The position numbers and the translations under genes were made by a program. Below, piece after piece: positions 34,749 to 44,852 of a stretch of 64,000 nt of DNA. The stretch spans positions 113,262,040 to 113,326,039 of the forward strand of contig OY726564.1 of assembly GCA_963383645.1 (NCBI GenBank), read 5' to 3'. The number at the start of each line of letters is the position of its first letter. Position 1 is the stretch's first letter. Below the pieces are notes generated by a model that saw only the letters and a list, made by a program, of their open reading frames with translations, made no database searches and had not been told where the DNA came from. This DNA comes from Muscardinus avellanarius. Taxonomy: Eukaryota; Chordata; Mammalia; Rodentia; Gliridae.

Positions 34749-37354
34749 TTTCAAATTCGACTGTCATCCAGACTGATCCCTTGATTCCAGCGGTCACGCT
34801 GATCAACAGCTTTGAAATCAGCAAGTGCAGGAACTTCAGTTCCTCCAACTCAGGTCTCTGTCAAGTCTTAGTTGGCTTCTGCAGGTCTCATGGGTTCCAG
34901 GTATTCACTGCTGATCACGTAGACACAGAGAAAGTCCTCCTACCAACTCTCATCCTGGCCAAGGTCTTCCCTCCGTGGCAGGACAGGTCTTGTAGACTGA
35001 ACTTGACCTAGCCTGACATTACCAGGAGAAAGCCCAAGTGAGGATGGGGCTCAGATCTTCTTACTCGGCATTCGTAGTCCTCGGTCCCATGACTGGTAAA
35101 TGCATGAACAAGAACGAATACTTCCCCAACTCTCTGCAAGGAAGCTAATCCTAAGACACCCTCATCAACCGGAAGCCCGGGGAGATGGCGTGCCTGCTAA
35201 TAGGACCACCACCTTTATGACTGTTCCTGGAGAAAAATTGCTTGCGATGCTTCAAAAGCCTCAGGCAGGAGTATATATATGAGTCATCTGATTAAAACAC
35301 CATAGTCTTTAGAGAGCGTAGGTAGAGCATCCAAGTGGGGAGAGATGCAGAAACTAAGATGATCTCGTGGAGTAGGCTGGTCAGAACCGCCTTGCATTGG
35401 CCCTTAATGTGAATTTCTAAGGCCTGTTCCACGGATAGAAACAGGAATGGGCAGGAGAAAGGCTTTCGCTATTTGCCACAGAAACACCCCTGCACCTGCG
35501 GCGCTCTGCTCCGGGGCGACCGCAGGCTCGCTAGCTTATGGCTCCCGTGATGTGAGTCAACACGTAGATCCTTGCAGAGCGATGGACTTTCACCCCATAT
35601 GATAAGACTGCCACATCACCTTGAGTCACACTCAGCATTATTTCCAGGAACAGGAGAAAAAAAAAAGAGTTGAGTCACAGAGCTTGCTCTGAGCCTGTGG
35701 ATGAGGCACTAGAGATACCAGGATGGCAGCAGAAGCAGACTGAGAGGGAGTTCTCTGATTTCTACTGGTGATTACAATCTCTCTGTGAAAGGCAGACCGG
35801 GTACCAATCTCTTTGTTCCAGCCTTAAGCTTCTAGAGTTGATTAATTCTGATCTTATTTGATCTTCCTCACGAGCTCGTGGTCACTTCTGGACTCTTGAT
35901 GGTACGTTAATTTGAAATTTGCCTAAAAGCACATAAAAGCTCAAAGGCAGTTCTCGGTTGAAGCATTCTGGGACACTCAACCCAACATATATCAAAGAGG
36001 CATAGTTTCACACTTCTTAAAGGCACTGCAAAAAGCCAATAGAAATGAACTGCTTCAGCTGTTCATACGTCTTCAAACAAGGCTAAGATTTCCAGTCTGG
36101 TCTACTGAATTAAATTTGCAAGCTACCTACAAATCCTCTCACACCGTGATCTCTGGTTAGGTCAATTAATCAAGTTCTCCTTCGAGTCAACTCCAACATC
36201 AGTCAGAACTCTGCGCAGGGAAGGCCAGAGAGCTTCCCTTTCAGGATACGCAACAGCAGATGTAATTGAAAACAGTAAAGACAGGGAAGAAAAGTAGATG
36301 CCAGGGGCCTGTTAATCTCCCAACCTCTGGTCAAGTGGTACTTGGCAAATTTCAACAGGTTTACTTAACTAGAGATAAACTTTGGCAGCAGCATAGCGTG
36401 TAAACAACAACAGCAAAACAAACAAACAGAACCCACTTCCGCTGGCATCGCACCCATATGTGAAATCACCGATGCCAACCTCGATACTGTGTATGGGGAC
36501 AGGGCGGGAGCCGGGGAAGCTCAGCCCGTGCCTGTAGGTCCCTATCAGCCTGAACTACATTGTGGTGTGAGAGGACAAGGCACCCCCAAAAAGCATAAAA
36601 ATAATGATAACTAAAAAGAAACAGAATGGGAAATTACCAGTGGGGAAAAATAAAAATAAAATATAAAAGCCGTTACCCCTAACAGCCTGGACCTATCAGA
36701 GGCACTTTGCGGGGAGAGCAGACTCATTGCCCTGTGGGTGCTTGAAGTCAAAACTTTTAGGTTCCTTTAGGTAAAACGTAGCCCGGCGTTCAGAGAGCCA
36801 GCCAAAATAGCTGGGGGAAACGGGGAAGGCCACATGTGGAAGTCATTACTCACGAGAGGCCATGACAAGGAACATTTCTCCACACTTTGCAAGGGGGCTC
36901 ACTTTCAGGAAGTTGCTATAATTACTGCTCAAGTCTAGAGCGGCCTGGATGCTTCTGACAGAGTCCACGGAGGAGGGGGGGAGGAGGGGGCGAAGGAGGA
37001 AAGAGAGAGGGGAGGGAAAAAACCTTATCTACCCCTTTTGAGGAGTAAAAATACTAGAAAAATAAAGAACTGTAAGAAAGCGCCAACTGGCTTCCAGGTG
37101 CGCCCTGCCTCTCAGTCCCGTTTCTCTTTACAATTTTATCAGCTCTCTCTCTCTCTCTCTCCACTAGCTTCTCAGACAGCACATTTGTACTCCTCGCCCT
37201 GAACTCTCTTTCGGTTGGCCGCGGCAGAAACTGTACATCTCTACTTTTTTTTTCTTTTCTTTTTTTACAGCTTCTCCATAGTGGGGCCCACTTCCTGCCC
37301 GGTTGAGGGAAAAAATCTGGCCTGGAGATGAAATGGCTGTTTAACATTACACGA
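34749..37354. other. SINE-free sequence upstream of DNM3OS
   Basis: 2.6 kb without any SINE. A G-rich/GA-rich purine tract lies at 36967-37017, and a (CT)n tract at 37143-37162, about 200 bp before the candidate promoter. No exon on either strand. Conserved enhancers of the microRNA gene could lie here, but sequence alone does not show them. Confidence 0.5.
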
Positions 37355-37475
37355 AAACATCTGGTACCATTTTATACGCAGACCCATGTCTGAGAGCAGG
37401 CGATCCTAGCGGCCTCTCCAGCGGCACAGCGCATACCCAAACCTCCCCAGGGTGACATCATCCCATATATGGCCT
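37355..37475 (+). promoter_or_regulatory. Candidate DNM3OS promoter motifs (E-box, TATA-like, CArG box)
   Basis: Within 115 bp and 240-350 bp upstream of mature miR-199a-5p lie four motifs. They are an E-box CATCTG (37358-37363), a TATA-like TTTATAC (37371-37377), a CRE-like TGACATCA (37453-37460), and a perfect CArG box CCATATATGG (37463-37472). DNM3OS transcription is known to be driven by TWIST1 through E-boxes; CATCTG is a core that TWIST1 accepts. The CArG box would suit serum response factor. The sites are visible; their use is inferred, and the true start site is not determined here. Confidence 0.45.
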
Positions 37476-37679
37476 CTCCAGCCCAGCCCTCCCCCTTTTC
37501 CTGGTCCTAAATTCATTGCCAGTTCCCCAGTCTGCAGCAAATGTGCCACGTCAAGACTAGAAATCACAGCCCTCGAGTGTCTCAGTTGGGGCTGCAGAGA
37601 TTCAGGGGGGAAGGCGAAGGCAGCCCCGGGGCAGCAGACGCTCTTCCCCAGGACCGGGATGGGATTTTAAGGACACAGA

Positions 37680-37789
37680 TGGAAGTTTCTGGAGATCCTG
37701 CTCCGTCGCCCCAGTGTTCAGACTACCTGTTCAGGACAATGCCGTTGTACAGTAGTCTGCACATTGGTTAGACTGGGCAAGGGACAGCT
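37680..37789 (+). ncRNA. MIR199A2: mir-199a-2 microRNA precursor
   Basis: The mature 5' arm (miR-199a-5p) is present exactly at 37710-37732, starting CCCAGTGTTCAGAC. The mature 3' arm (miR-199a-3p) is exact at 37749-37770, starting ACAGTAGTCTGCAC. They pair around a loop containing GGACAATGCCGTTG. From memory the human precursor differs only at about three bases, all in the basal flanks. miR-199a and miR-214 are co-expressed mesenchymal microRNAs processed by Drosha and Dicer from the DNM3OS transcript. The flanking bases agree with the mir-199a-2 locus rather than mir-199a-1 or mir-199b, which lie in the DNM2 and DNM1 genes. Each of the three dynamin genes hosts one antisense mir-199 copy. 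Confidence 0.98.
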
Positions 37790-37910
37790 ACGCCACCGGC
37801 CGCTGGGGACCAAAGGTGCCTTTTCCAAGGAGACCTGAGTTTGAGCCTTTGTCGATTCTCACGCCCGGTGATTCTCTTCACAGGTTTTGCACACTAGGGA
37901 CCCAGAAGGC

Positions 37911-38100
37911 CTCGGGGACGCTGCGGAGGAAGGACTGCCCCAGGAAGGCCAGCGGGTACGGCCGGCCTGGGGTCTGCTCGCCCGCGACCAGGGAGCCAGG
38001 TGGGGCCCGTGGCACGCGTGAGGAGCAGGGGTGAGTGTGAAGCGGGCGGCGGGCGTTCCGTCCTGAAAGAGCAGCGCCGTGCGGTGTCTAGCGATCATCT
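37911..38100. other. Small CpG-rich patch just downstream of mir-199a-2
   Basis: About 20 CpG dinucleotides fall within 190 bp (for example ACGGCCGGCC, CGCCCGCGACC, GGCACGCGTG, GGGCGGCGGGCGTTCCG), while the surrounding intron is CpG-poor. This suggests an unmethylated regulatory or promoter-proximal region of the microRNA gene. A donor-like GGTGAGTG starts at 38030 inside it. Confidence 0.7.
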
Positions 38101-38724
38101 GCCTTTGGATTGCTGAAGGCTGACCATTCCAATTCATTATTTAAATTCTTAGAGCCTTTCCCGCTTCAAAATGAAATATGGGGGGTAAAAACTCACTCCA
38201 GACGTCTATGAATAACTTTAAGGAGACTGGTTTTGAATTGTCGAAATGAATAATCCAGAGGCTTAAGGGCCGGAGGGCCAGAGGGCTCGCTGTGACGTCC
38301 CAGGGTTGAAGGTATTTTGTTACACTAAAGTAAAGCATACTTGGGCTTTCAAAGTTCCGTATGAGCGGAGCTTTTTTGTTTTGTTTTGTTTAGTATTTAT
38401 TTCTCTATACGATATTTATACCAAGAATAATAGTACCTAACAATAAAGAAAGAGCCTGGCAAGATTTTGCCCACCAGGCCATGCCAATGGGACGATGGCC
38501 AGGGATGAGTGCTAACCCAAGATTACTGAGTCAGCAACTGAGGCAGGGAACAGATCCCTGTCCTTAGATATCTCAATAGACAGACCTCTGTCTTATTTTT
38601 TTAAATCCAAAAATGTCTGATGATCGCTAGTCTGCAGAGCCCCCTTGTTTATATTTTACAAGACTTTGACTTCTCCCAGCATTTAAAAGTGATAAGGCAC
38701 TTTCTCTAGAAACTCACTGATTAT

Positions 38725-38749
38725 AAAAAAAAAAAAAAAAAAAAAAAAA
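38725..38749. repeat. Poly-A run
   Basis: About 24 A residues inside the inferred DNM3OS body. It is not preceded by a recognisable SINE. Confidence 0.9.
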
Positions 38750-38999
38750 GGAATTTGAAAAGGAAGGCAGAGTGCTTTTGGGTGAGTTTCCAGCTGTCCA
38801 GGAAGTGAAGAAGGGTGGAAGAAGGGGAGGAAGATGGTAGGAAGAAAACCTCCAGCTGAATTAAATCCTAAGAGTGAAATTAATGAGCTCCTGGGCTTCA
38901 GAGGTGGCCCTTAAAGAAAGTTCTGGGCAAATGTGACTGCCTCGCCCATCACTCCCTCAACCCCCAGGTCTACCCAGATCCTTGTGTCTGAGGAAGCAT

Positions 39000-41900
39000 G
39001 TGGTCTCCCATAGGCCTTTGTGGGGAGTGTGATCTCTTTTGTTCTCCGCTAAACACTTTCAAGGTATGGACTCTTTTATAAGTTCTATATTTTGCAACAG
39101 TTCAAAAATGGACACAGGGCTCTTTGGGGAAAACACTGTTATCACAAAAGGTTTTCAAAGTTCCTCTTTGGTCAAGACAGTTTATTTTAAAAGCTACTCA
39201 GCTGGCCATCCCCAAACTGGCACGCATTAGGTTGCTCATTTATTCATGGATTTTAGTTAAAATAAAAATAGAAAGGAGGAAATTTAGCTACTTTCACTTA
39301 GATGAGACTAAAGTCATCCTTTCGTTTTCTACTGTGGCTTGGAGACTTTCATACTATTTTATTATTTTTTTTTCACAACAACTGAAATTCTGAAAAATCT
39401 ATATAGCTTCTTTTACACAGAAAAAAAATTTAAAAAAATATTAAGTAACTTATGGGAGCTTATTTTCTTAACAAACTGTATTTTTTATTAACTGGTTCAA
39501 TTATTAAAGAGAAGAGCTAAAAAGTATGTTGACAATGTTTAAGATTTCTCAAATTTTGTCCTTTTTTAAAAAAAGATCTATGAATGATTGAATTTCATAA
39601 CATGCTTTCACTTAAAGTATATTTAATTTAAATTTCTCTCTTCATAGTAAATGTCTTTTTTTTCTTTCAAAGAAACTAAGCATTACTGGTCTGTCACCTA
39701 TTTCCCTCTGGGAATGGCTTTTGGTCTGGAGAGAGGAGCGATATAATGGTGTCTTTGGCATAAATCCAAGACTAAAAATGTAAGAACTACTTTGTAAAGG
39801 AGGAATCGGGGAGGTGCATGTGCACGGCGGAGTCCTAACAACCCACTGTTGAGAAAAACTTTTAACAAAAAGGAATACTACTTCATTTTAAATGGCATGA
39901 GCTAAATTAAAGGTCAGTTTAAAAGCAAAAGGCCAATTTATAAACATCTTCTGAATGAAAGTGGTCTGTTTATGCTGGTACATATACCAACACTTACATA
40001 CACATAATCATAAAAATAGCTGAATCTCTTTCAAGGGTAATTAGACTCGGGCCTAGTTTTACTTTGCTATGATTTTATGAGAGATACACAAATATTTTAA
40101 GGATCATGGAATCTATTTCAGAAGACATTGACCAACAGTGAACATCTTCAACTAACATTGCCTTCGGATTAATGGTAAGTGTAAGCATGAAAGTCAAGCA
40201 CTGTGCGTGGTTCTAAAGAGGAAGAAGTTTCCAGGGTCTGTCCAAACTGCCTTTCACAGAACTCCTGCGGTTCTTCTCCTTCATGTTAGTGTGTGGATGA
40301 TCGACAGATTAGACTGGGCAGTGGGTTTAAGATTTTTTTTTTCTGGCCATTTAAAAGAAAGGAAATTGAGAGCCTTAGCGTCAACACCATCACGCCATAA
40401 TTGGAGCAATAGAAAACAATCTATTGAAACTTTTAAACCTACTTTTTTAAGCCACAGATCTCAAAATCAAAGAAAGTCTGTTGACAGTGGGGCCGATTTG
40501 ACGCTGGTCACCTTCCTGTAATTAGTCAGTATTCTTAATATCCTTCCTGCGTGGCACTCTAGCCTTGGCCCCAGATAATGTTTATGTTCTTAAGACCAAA
40601 GTACACTATCTACCCCCACTTCTCGCCTGCAGACCACCCAAGTATTTCACTGTGGGAAAGAGTAGTCTAGGCACAAAAATCTTAATGAAGGGTTTTTTCT
40701 CATTTTTTCTAATTTTGATTGAAGTCGTAAGCTAGTATAGGAAATAAAAAGGAAAGTACAACTTAGTAAAGTGAAAAAAAGAAAGGAAAAGAAAAAGTCA
40801 CTCATCTGCAAATTTTCTTGCTCACCAAAGAGAAGCCAAAGCTTCCAGTGGCTCTGAGGAATCTGCTAATTAAAAACACGTTACGTGACGCTAGGAAGAA
40901 TCTCCCACCCATCGCAGTAATATCCAAATAATAACTAAAAGACCATCACTCAGAAATCCCAGCTTAAAATAACTAGAAGGTCAGGCTTTAACCTGAGACA
41001 GGAAATTCCTGAGTTAAGAGTGAAACTCTCCGACTTCAAATCCCCTTCTGCTGTGGCGTTCCTGCGAGCTATGTAGATGTAAATATTTAGCCTTTTCAAA
41101 GGCCTCTTATTTAGAAATTTTATCAGTTTTAATAAATAAGGATAATGAAGGAAATGAAGGAAAATAAGTAAATCTTCATTTTGAATGTGCTGACTTCTGG
41201 TAACCAGGTTAGTGGGCTTGCTTTGTTCTGATTCTACCACACAAGATTTAAGATTGTTCTTTTCTTGTGTTTTTTTTTCCTTCAGAAATAAGAAACAAAA
41301 ATGAAATAAAGCATTAATCACCATATTACAAGTACATGATATGACAATGTAATATCTTGTATATGTTTAGACTGGAATTTTAAGTGATAATGAGGTAATA
41401 ATGACCCTATAGTTTAAGAGATAGAAAAAAGTTTTTTTCTCAGTCTTCAACCTTTTTTAACAAGTTTAGAGGCAGGTTCACTCTAACTGTGAAATTTGCA
41501 TATGCCCCATATTTACTAGAAAATGTGTTTTTAAAATCTACCAGAAACATAAATTACCCAACAACCTTATGAGTGCAATAATCATTTTTCTCATTTTTTC
41601 AGCGAGATGTTTTCCCCTTGAGAAGCTGTGATGATTTTTCAGGTTCAAAGCTTTGTAGCTATCTCAGCATAATTAAACTGTTTCGTATTGAAGAATGATA
41701 TATGAACTCACAAATATTTCTTTTTATTTCTCCAGGCTGCATGCATCTTTTCTTTAATTGATCAGAATAAACTGGATCATATTATTTGGGGGAAGGAGAG
41801 GGAAAATGATACATAATTATAGTAATTTTAAATTTATCCTAGTATTCTCTTTGTAAGCAGATGCATTTATACTTTGTTACACTAAAGTCAGGACGATAAC

Positions 41901-42841
41901 AACAGTATTCCGAGGTACTTATTTTTTGTATATTCTGACCTTGTAATTGTTTAAGTAGCAGCCAAGTTTACTGATATTTTTGATTCTGTCAATAATATAA
42001 AGGTTTCTCTACTTTAATGGGATGACCAGAAACAGAATCAGACATTTATTTTCTTGCAATTAAATAAATACACAGAAATTGTACTTATCAGTTTCTTGTT
42101 AAAACTTGACTATCTCTAGTCACTGTATGAAAGTTTAGATTTGTAGAAAACATTTTTTGTCTCTAAAACTATTTTGCTGTCCATAAAGTTTCTACTGATT
42201 TATTTCTTAGAATTTTACAATTAAAGGTAAAAAAAACCAAACTATTTGTTTTCTTTAAGGTTCTCTGAGGAAAAAAAAAAAAACTGTAACTATACACTCC
42301 TAGGATAATAATGTGGTTTTGTTTTTGTTTCTTAAAGAAATCCCATGTGTTGGAATTTGGACTATTTGGATACTTTGTTTTTAAAGGGGGCCAGAAGTTG
42401 TTAAATGTATCTACATATGTGAATTGATTGTTTATATTTAAATGGCAATAATTATTCTCAACTCACCCTAATTGTATTTTATATCTGTATATTTGACATC
42501 ATTACCTTTTTCCTTACTACAAATTATAAGGAAAACTTCCAAAGGGTCTGGATATATTTTTTTGAAAAAAAATTTTTTCTGTGTTTAAGGTACTATTTTG
42601 TAAAATATGGCACTTATGTCAAAAACACATTCTGAGCATCACTGTGGGCAACAACTTTCTAGTTTATCCCCTTTGACTCATGGTGTGACCCTCTAGTTCA
42701 TTAAGAGGTGGAAAAACTATAAGCTCACGATTGCTTTTTATTTGATTTTCACATCAATACTTAGAAACTTTGCATTCAAAAGAAAAATGAGAAATTTAAG
42801 TAAGTTCCTGCTATTTAATATAATATTGGTTTTATTGGTTT
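39000..42841. other. AT-rich body of DNM3OS without repeats or frames
   Basis: Long AT-rich sequence with no SINE, LTR or exon. The open frames seen here are short and show no recognisable domain. This fits a non-coding primary transcript between the two microRNA hairpins. Confidence 0.5.

Positions 42842-42880
<39 letters not shown>
42842..42880. repeat. (AC)n microsatellite
   Basis: About 18 AC units immediately before the 81-bp hairpin-bearing repeat. A second (CA)n run of about 10 units follows that repeat at 42960-42980. Confidence 0.97.
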
Positions 42881-42883
<3 letters not shown>

Positions 42884-42960
42884 GGCAAATATTTCCTTAT
42901 TGCCACATAAAGGTATTAAGTGGCAATATGGGTAAAATTAAGACATTGGTCAACTTTCAT
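42880..42960 (+). repeat. 81-bp hairpin-bearing repeat, copy A (upstream of mir-214)
   Basis: It matches 44552-44631 at roughly 84% by eye, sharing the block ATTTCCTTATTGCCACATAA and the block TTGGTCAACTTT. Its core is an inverted repeat, ATTGCCAC...GTGGCAAT, able to form a stem with a loop of about 13 bases. It lies inside the inferred DNM3OS transcript. Confidence 0.85.
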
Positions 42961-43577
42961 ACACACACACACACACACACTGCCTTGTAAAAATCCCATT
43001 ATCAAAGCATCAGATACCAAAGCCCACTGGCTGGGCTGCCAAATCCATTAGGCTCATTAATTATTTTGGAAATGGCTGCCATTTCCACGGAAATGACAAT
43101 TTTCTTTTTCACGGGCAAGGTTATGGTACTTATCTATTACAAGACACATGTATAAACACAGCCTTTATCTTTAACTCCAGTATCATAATATTCAGAGTTT
43201 TTACAAAGAGGAAAAACATCTGGTTCCATCGCTCTGCATTCTGTCTGCATGCAAGCCGGTAATATTAGGAATTGGACTTAAGAATAAACCTTGTGTTTCA
43301 TCTCTCTCCTTCTCTCTTTTATTATTTTTTTCCTTAAAAATTTCCACGTGAGCTTCCTGTGACGCCAGCTATCCATGTTAGCACATTTGAAGCAAACGTA
43401 TAAGTGTCCTTTCTGAATAAAGTCCAAAGTCTAACTTGTTTTTAGTTCCCCAATGTTTTAACGTTTTAATTCTGTTGTGTGTCTTTCTCCCCTTCCCCTT
43501 CCCCTCCCAAACCACCAAATGTGGAAAGCCAGCTGAGAGTATCTGTCCCTGAGCCAAGGAAGCCAGAAGGAACCAAG

Positions 43578-43687
43578 GGCCTGGCTGGACAGAGTTGTCA
43601 TGTGTCTGCCTGTCTACACTTGCTGTGCAGAACATCCGCTCTCCTGTACAGCAGGCACAGACAGGCAGTCGCACGACAACCCAGCCT
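43578..43687 (+). ncRNA. MIR214: mir-214 microRNA precursor
   Basis: miR-214-3p is present exactly at 43648-43669, starting ACAGCAGGCACAGAC. The 5' arm product is exact at 43607-43628, starting TGCCTGTCTACACTTGC. The hairpin extends from GGCCTGGCTGG to CCCAGCCT. Compared with the human precursor as I recall it, one loop base differs (GCTCTCCTG here), and two bases differ in the lower 3' stem (GTCGCACGAC here, against GTCACATGAC). The latter two create an A-C mismatch and a U-G wobble outside the mature duplex. miR-214 is made together with miR-199a from DNM3OS. About 360 bases separate the hairpin from the distal polyadenylation signal. Confidence 0.98.
43590..43680 (-). ncRNA. MIR3120: mir-3120, mirror microRNA on the DNM3 strand
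   Basis: The reverse complement of the mir-214 hairpin contains both arms of miR-3120. The 3p arm (starting CACAGCAAGTGTAGAC) is exact at 43607-43627 minus. The 5p arm (starting CCTGTCTGTGCCTGC) is exact at 43645-43665 minus. miR-3120 is known as a mirror of miR-214, transcribed with DNM3 and reported to target HSC70 and auxilin, two clathrin-uncoating factors; this would link it to its host gene. The sequence shows only that the hairpin potential is kept. Because it overlaps mir-214, conservation here cannot separate the two, and expression in this species is not shown. Confidence 0.7.
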
Positions 43688-43869
43688 AGTGACAGCCAGC
43701 CAGAGAGCCTCACACCATAGAGCCACGAAAGCCACGGCCACGGGCGGGCGGGCGGGCTGCGCTCCCGTTGCCTTAAGACGTAACTCGTATGTATTATTAT
43801 TATTTCATTTTATTCTGATTCACGTATTGAAACCCACCCAAAGTAAAGTGAGTGGTGCCTATGAAATAC

Positions 43870-43875
43870 AATAAA
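43870..43875 (+). terminator. Polyadenylation signal, proximal candidate for DNM3OS
   Basis: AATAAA 183 bases after the mir-214 hairpin. It could serve as an alternative end to the downstream signal. Confidence 0.4.
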
Positions 43876-44042
43876 ACCCATTTCTGAAAACGTTCCTGTG
43901 CTTGTATAGTTCTCTCGTCCTGCCTGGTGTCGGTCGTCACGAGCCGTGGCACTGACTGTGTGTAAGTCTGCGGCATCCGTAAGGGACATGCGAGAACCTG
44001 TATAACCTAACCACGGAGCTTCAGTCTGGTGTCTGGACAAAC

Positions 44043-44048
44043 AATAAA
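44043..44048 (+). terminator. Polyadenylation signal, distal candidate for DNM3OS
   Basis: AATAAA followed within about 40-60 bases by T-rich sequence (TATTGTTTTCTCTC). Its distance after mir-214 (about 360 bases) suits my recollection that human DNM3OS ends roughly 400 bases beyond mir-214. Confidence 0.5.
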
Positions 44049-44551
44049 TCATTCCTGTAGTTCTAAATCCATAACTAAGTATTGTTTTCTCTCTCATGAC
44101 TTTTTTCTTCTTTAAAGGGGATGAGGTGGGGGGAGAAAGAGAGAGAAATAAGGGGGAAAGAATATTTTGAGGAATATGGAAATACTCAAGGTTTTTGAGT
44201 TAGGCGACTCTGCCGGTCTTATCTGGGAAAATATACTGAAAACGAAAGAACTTCTGACAAGAGTTGGTTACATGATTAAAATAACTGCTTCTCTTTGAGA
44301 CATGGAAGGTGGACATTGAAACCGGAATAGTTGCGTGGGTTTGCCCCTGGGTCGCCGTCTCCTTGGGAACCCCAGGGCCCGCACCCACCTGGGCACGCGC
44401 CTCGTTCGCTGGACAGCGAGCTTTTCCACTTTCAAAAGCACCAGGGAAGTGGTTTGCGGACGCGCACTGTGTACCTGGCCCTGTCTTTCAAAGAGATTCC
44501 AGAACCTCAGCTCCTGCCCTGTTCACCCAGGTGAGGCAGTCAGGCTGGCTT

Positions 44552-44631
44552 CAGTGGACAGTATTTCCTTATTGCCACATAAAAGAAATATGTGGCAAGA
44601 TGGGCAAAATTAGATGTTGGTCAACTTTGAT
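44552..44631 (+). repeat. 80-bp hairpin-bearing repeat, copy B (downstream of mir-214)
   Basis: Second copy of the 42880-42960 block, in the same orientation about 1.67 kb away. The inverted repeat is kept with different bases: TTGCCACATA...TATGTGGCAA, a longer stem than in copy A. No known transposon family is recognised. Confidence 0.85.
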
Positions 44632-44644
44632 TTGGTCCATTAAA

Positions 44645-44852
44645 ACATTTTAGCTCTCCGGGCGTGGTGGGCACGCTTGTAATCCCTGCACTTGGGAGGC
44701 AGAGACAGGAGGATCGCGCAGGTTCGAAGCCAGCCTGGCTGGCTTAAGAGACCCTGCTTCCAAATAAAATATAAAATAGGTCTGGGAGTGTAGCCCGGAG
44801 GTAGAAGGGTTCCATCCTCAGTACCACACACACACACACACACATTTTAGCT
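44645..44852 (+). mobile_element. Type B dimeric SINE with (AC)n tail and 11-bp target-site duplication
   Basis: The body (44656-44841) has the type B linker AAATAGGTCTGGGAGTGTAG and right half GCCCGGAGGTAGAAGGG, ending in a short (AC)n. The direct repeat ACATTTTAGCT flanks it at 44645-44655 and 44842-44852. It is the first SINE after the DNM3OS region. Confidence 0.95.

Larger units (their letters stand above)
37400..44070 (+). ncRNA. DNM3OS: DNM3OS, antisense long non-coding precursor of miR-199a and miR-214 (extent inferred)
   Basis: Both mir-199a-2 and mir-214 lie on the plus strand about 5.8 kb apart, opposite to the DNM3 exon. This matches the known DNM3OS locus, a non-coding RNA made from within a DNM3 intron and needed for skeletal growth. 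The start is placed about 25-30 bases after the TATA-like motif at 37371. The end is placed after the AATAAA at 44043-44048, which is followed by a T-rich downstream stretch. No long conserved-looking frame lies inside, and the body from about 39.0 to 43.0 kb is AT-rich. The SINE-free zone covers the gene. A strong donor-like site (GGTGAGTG at 38030) suggests splicing is possible. The two hairpins are certain; the boundaries are inferred, perhaps to within a few hundred bases. Confidence 0.65.
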
